The position numbers and the translations under genes were made by a program. A stretch of 7,690 bases of DNA from the NCBI GenBank assembly GCA_937988745.1, contig CALKAR010000097.1, forward strand, positions 1 to 7,690, in the 5' to 3' direction. Within the stretch, counting starts at the first letter, position 1, and each line of letters opens with the position of its first letter. A model generated the notes under the pieces. The model was not told where the DNA came from and ran no database searches. It worked only from the letters and a program-made list of their open reading frames with translations. The DNA is from an uncultured Peptococcaceae bacterium (GTDB taxonomy: Bacteria; Bacillota; Limnochordia; Darwinibacteriales; Darwinibacteriaceae). Positions 5,664-7,690 of the stretch are shown here, one piece after another.

Positions 5664-7475
5664 CTAGAAGCTTTCTTCCAGCTCAGTGATTAAGGAACCA
5701 ACATAGGCTACCGCCTGTCGTATAGGTTCGGGACTTGCCATATTAACGCCAGCCAGCTCAGCAAGCTCCAGTGGTTTTAGAGTACCTCCAGCACGCAGGG
5801 CTGACAGCCAGCGATCTATGGCAGGTTGTCCCTCGGTGTAGATCTGTTCGGCACAAACAGTAGAGATGGTCAGTCCAGCCGAGTAGGTGAAGGGGTACAA
5901 TCCCATGTAGTAATGGGGCTGGCGCATCCAAGTCAAGGTGGCGCCTTCATCGATGACGACGTCATCACCCCAGAATTCCTGCAGAATGCTGCCTTTCAGA
6001 TCGCAGAGCAGGTTAGCTGTGATGGGCTGTCCCTGTTCAGCCAAGCGATACACCCTCCGCTGGAGTTCTGCTTCTAGCATATGGGTGACATAGTTGTGGT
6101 AATAAGTTTCTAGACTTTGGAGAATTACCCAGCGCCGCATCCGCTTATCCTGCGCTTTTTCTATCAAGTGGTGACCTAGGAGCCGTTCGTGCATGGTGGA
6201 CGGCGCTTCTATGAAATAGCGCGATGGACGCGAGTTTGTATATGTTTGATGTTTGTGAGCCAAGGCAAAGTGGCCAGCATGACCCAGCTCATGAGCCAGT
6301 GTAAACGCACTGCGCATATCGTCTGCCCAGGTTACTAAGATGTATGGATGCACGCCGTACGGGCTGGAACAAAAGGCCCCGGTGGACTTACCGATGTTAT
6401 CGGCCCGATCTACCCAGCGATCTGCCAGTGCCTTTTCCATGATGGAAACATACTCGTCTCCTAAGACCCGGAGAGATTCGAGAATGACTTGGCCTGCTTC
6501 TTCGTAGGTTGTAGCAGGCTGGAAATCTGGGTCTAAGGGCGCTTTCAAATCGCAGAAGCGGATCTCGTCCAATTTGAGTACGCGCTTTTTCAAACTGGCT
6601 AAGCGGCGCATGTGGGGTGCCAGCTCTGTCTGGATGATATCATGCAGGTTGTGATACATCTCCAGGGTGACATGTTCTGGCTGAAGCAGCATCTCTGTAA
6701 CAGAATCATAGCCCCGAAGGCGTGCCAGTGTCACTTGGCGTTTGATTTCTGTTCCATAGACGGCTGCATATGTGTTCTTGTACTGCTTCAAGGTTTTGGT
6801 AAAGGATTCAAAAGCCCTGCGCCGCAGCACGGTATCGGGTGAAGTTTCATACTTCTCTTCATACAGCGCGAACGAATTGGGCAGCGTATTGCCTTGACTG
6901 TCCTCTATTGGGTCAAATTGCATATCGGCAGCCTTCGATCTTTGGTATATCATATAAGGTGCGTTAAGTACCTCGCTGAGCGCTGCGAGAGTTTCTTCTG
7001 TGTCGGGATTCAGGCGATAAGGCCGGGTTTCCAGCAGATCTTCTAAAGAACGGCGGAAAACTTCGAGGCCTGGATTAGCTTCGAAATATTCTTCTAAGCG
7101 TTCAGGTGGCAGATCAAGAATCTCCGACTCGACAAAAGAAACTGCTGCCTGGACCTCAGCCAACAGAGCGGCAGCTTTCTGAGCCCATTCTTGATGTACC
7201 GGATTGGTGCCATCAGCCTGCAGGTGAAGGTAGGCGTATGTGTACGCTCTAGTCAGGCGGATGGCCAGCTTTTCTTGCGCATTGAGGCAGTCTAAGAGGA
7301 CCTGCGCACCTTCTCCTAACATTCCCTTGAAATGGGTAACGGTCACAATATCCCGCTCAATTGCTTCCAGTTCCTTTTCCCAATCTTCGGGACTAGCGAA
7401 TAGATCTTCCAGCCGCCAGGTTTGATCAACTGGAACATCTGCACGGGTCAAACGTTGGGGACTTACGGCAGACAT
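5664..7475 (-). CDS. pepF: oligoendopeptidase F, peptidase family M3
   Basis: Cytoplasmic zinc metallopeptidase that degrades short peptides (603 aa, the typical PepF length of about 600). There is no signal peptide. The N terminus has the usual WRLEDLFASPEDWEKE pattern of this family, followed by a long helical domain. The gluzincin site is intact: HELGH at 395-399 (zinc ligands His395 and His399, catalytic Glu396), and the third ligand Glu423 in EAPSTMHE (423-430). Near the C terminus, HYYMGLYPFTYSAG (521-534) supplies the conserved His and Tyr residues that bind substrate and stabilise the transition state. This form resembles, from memory, the Bacillus YjbG-type PepF. His429 stands where I recall Asn in relatives, a minor and unchecked difference. 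The start ATG at 7475-7473 follows AAAGGTGGG (7489-7481). The gene is monocistronic, convergent with hppA and divergent from the gene at 7667. A role in peptide turnover is family knowledge; no dedicated substrate can be read here. Confidence 0.95.
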   Translation of the reverse strand: MSAVSPQRLTRADVPVDQTWRLEDLFASPEDWEKELEAIERDIVTVTHFKGMLGEGAQVLLDCLNAQEKLAIRLTRAYTYAYLHLQADGTNPVHQEWAQKAAALLAEVQAAVSFVESEILDLPPERLEEYFEANPGLEVFRRSLEDLLETRPYRLNPDTEETLAALSEVLNAPYMIYQRSKAADMQFDPIEDSQGNTLPNSFALYEEKYETSPDTVLRRRAFESFTKTLKQYKNTYAAVYGTEIKRQVTLARLRGYDSVTEMLLQPEHVTLEMYHNLHDIIQTELAPHMRRLASLKKRVLKLDEIRFCDLKAPLDPDFQPATTYEEAGQVILESLRVLGDEYVSIMEKALADRWVDRADNIGKSTGAFCSSPYGVHPYILVTWADDMRSAFTLAHELGHAGHFALAHKHQTYTNSRPSRYFIEAPSTMHERLLGHHLIEKAQDKRMRRWVILQSLETYYHNYVTHMLEAELQRRVYRLAEQGQPITANLLCDLKGSILQEFWGDDVVIDEGATLTWMRQPHYYMGLYPFTYSAGLTISTVCAEQIYTEGQPAIDRWLSALRAGGTLKPLELAELAGVNMASPEPIRQAVAYVGSLITELEESF

Positions 7476-7509
7476 ACAGACCCACCTTTCTGCAAAAAGT
7501 TTCCATAAG

Positions 7510-7539
7510 TTTATACGTTATTTCTCCCAAATAGGTGAA
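7510..7539 (-). promoter_or_regulatory. candidate vegetative (sigma-A-type) promoter of pepF
   Basis: Read on the - strand, TTCACC (7539-7534) and TATAAA (7515-7510) are separated by 18 bases. The -10 box matches TATAAT at five of six positions and the -35 box matches TTGACA at four of six. Transcription would begin around 7503, about 28 bases before the ATG. It overlaps the sigma-H-like candidate at 7519-7547, and only one of the two need be real. Confidence 0.35.
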
Positions 7540-7547
7540 CATCCTCT
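7519..7547 (-). promoter_or_regulatory. candidate sigma-H-like promoter of pepF
   Basis: On the - strand, AGAGGATGT (7547-7539) matches the sigma-H -35 consensus RNAGGAWWW at eight of nine positions. After exactly 11 bases, GGAGAAATA (7527-7519) matches the -10 consensus RNNGAATWW at eight of nine positions, with A for the T of GAAT. Predicted initiation near 7512 gives a leader of about 36 bases, close to that predicted for the sugar operon. Sigma-factor identity is inference. Confidence 0.35.
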
Positions 7548-7601
7548 TTTGAATGGGTGGTTTTCCCTGCATTATTAGATGCGAAACTCGTCACGACTTC
7601 G

Positions 7602-7630
7602 GCAGGAGTTTGGCAAGGTACGACGAAAAA
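7602..7630 (+). promoter_or_regulatory. candidate sigma-H-like promoter of the gene at 7667
   Basis: GCAGGAGTT (7602-7610) matches RNAGGAWWW at eight of nine positions. After exactly 11 bases, GACGAAAAA (7622-7630) matches RNNGAATWW at eight of nine positions, again with A in place of the T of GAAT. Predicted initiation near 7637 leaves about 30 bases before the ATG, enough to include the AGGAGGT ribosome binding site. A vegetative alternative, TTGAAT (7549-7554) with TATTAG (7573-7578), has an 18-base spacer but only four of six matches in each box. Confidence 0.42.
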
Positions 7631-7666
7631 TAATGTTGAGCACAATACTTTGTAGGAGGTCACGGA

Positions 7667-7690
7667 ATGGCTAGAAAACTGAGTATTTTA
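7667..7690 (+). CDS. start of an unidentified gene, truncated by the window edge
   Basis: An ATG at 7667 opens eight codons (MARKLSIL) running off the window. It is supported by an excellent ribosome binding site, AGGAGGT (7654-7660), six bases upstream, and by a promoter-like pair at 7602-7630. The basic residues followed by hydrophobic ones could begin a signal peptide or membrane anchor, but eight residues are far too few to assign a family. It is divergent from pepF across a 191-base spacer. Confidence 0.65.

Noticed and set aside
5596..6118. Short repeated TTTCTAGACT near 5597 and 6110
   Set aside because: Only about ten bases, one copy intergenic and one inside conserved pepF coding sequence; most likely chance.
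7611..7627. TTGGCAAGG near 7610 as a sigma-54 (-24/-12) promoter
   Set aside because: The -24 GG is present, but no GC element occurs at the required distance for the -12 box.

Overview
The window reads as a chromosomal segment from a Firmicutes-type bacterium of moderate GC content. Strong GGAGG-type ribosome binding sites, TTG and GTG starts, a Bacillus/Clostridia-style oligoendopeptidase F and possible sigma-H-like promoters all point that way. The lineage is an inference from gene content and signals; no marker gene is present to fix it. All genes belong to recognisable families. I see no phage, insertion sequence, CRISPR, tRNA or rRNA.

Region 1 (about 50-3451, + strand) is a complete three-gene sugar-import operon of the CUT1 ABC type. 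It has a candidate promoter (52-80), a secreted glucose-type solute-binding protein with a TTG start (125-1384), an intercistronic stem-loop (1402-1425), permease 1 (1469-2584), permease 2 overlapping it by 4 bases (2581-3402), and a strong intrinsic terminator (3414-3451). No ATPase gene is in the operon, so the importer probably uses a shared ATPase encoded elsewhere. Permease 1 is unusually long because of an apparent extra two-helix insertion.

Region 2 (3526-5595, + strand) is a single-gene unit for a membrane-bound proton-pumping pyrophosphatase (hppA) carrying the Lys/Thr signature of the K+-independent subfamily. A shared, bidirectional-looking terminator (5621-5651) separates it from the convergent gene pepF.

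Region 3 (5664-7475, - strand) is pepF, a cytoplasmic M3-family zinc oligopeptidase. It is divergent from a new + strand gene whose first eight codons (from 7667) are at the window edge. The 191-base divergent spacer carries oppositely oriented promoter candidates.

The most interesting non-coding signal is a shared promoter-like architecture, an AGGA-containing -35 box followed after exactly 11 bases by a GAA-containing -10 box. It lies 60-70 bases upstream of three unrelated start codons (sugar operon, pepF, and the edge gene). It resembles the sigma-H consensus of Bacillus, but all three copies deviate at the same -10 position. Functionally the genes are housekeeping or nutritional (sugar uptake, pyrophosphate energy recovery, peptide turnover). 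No obligatory pathway joins the three units.
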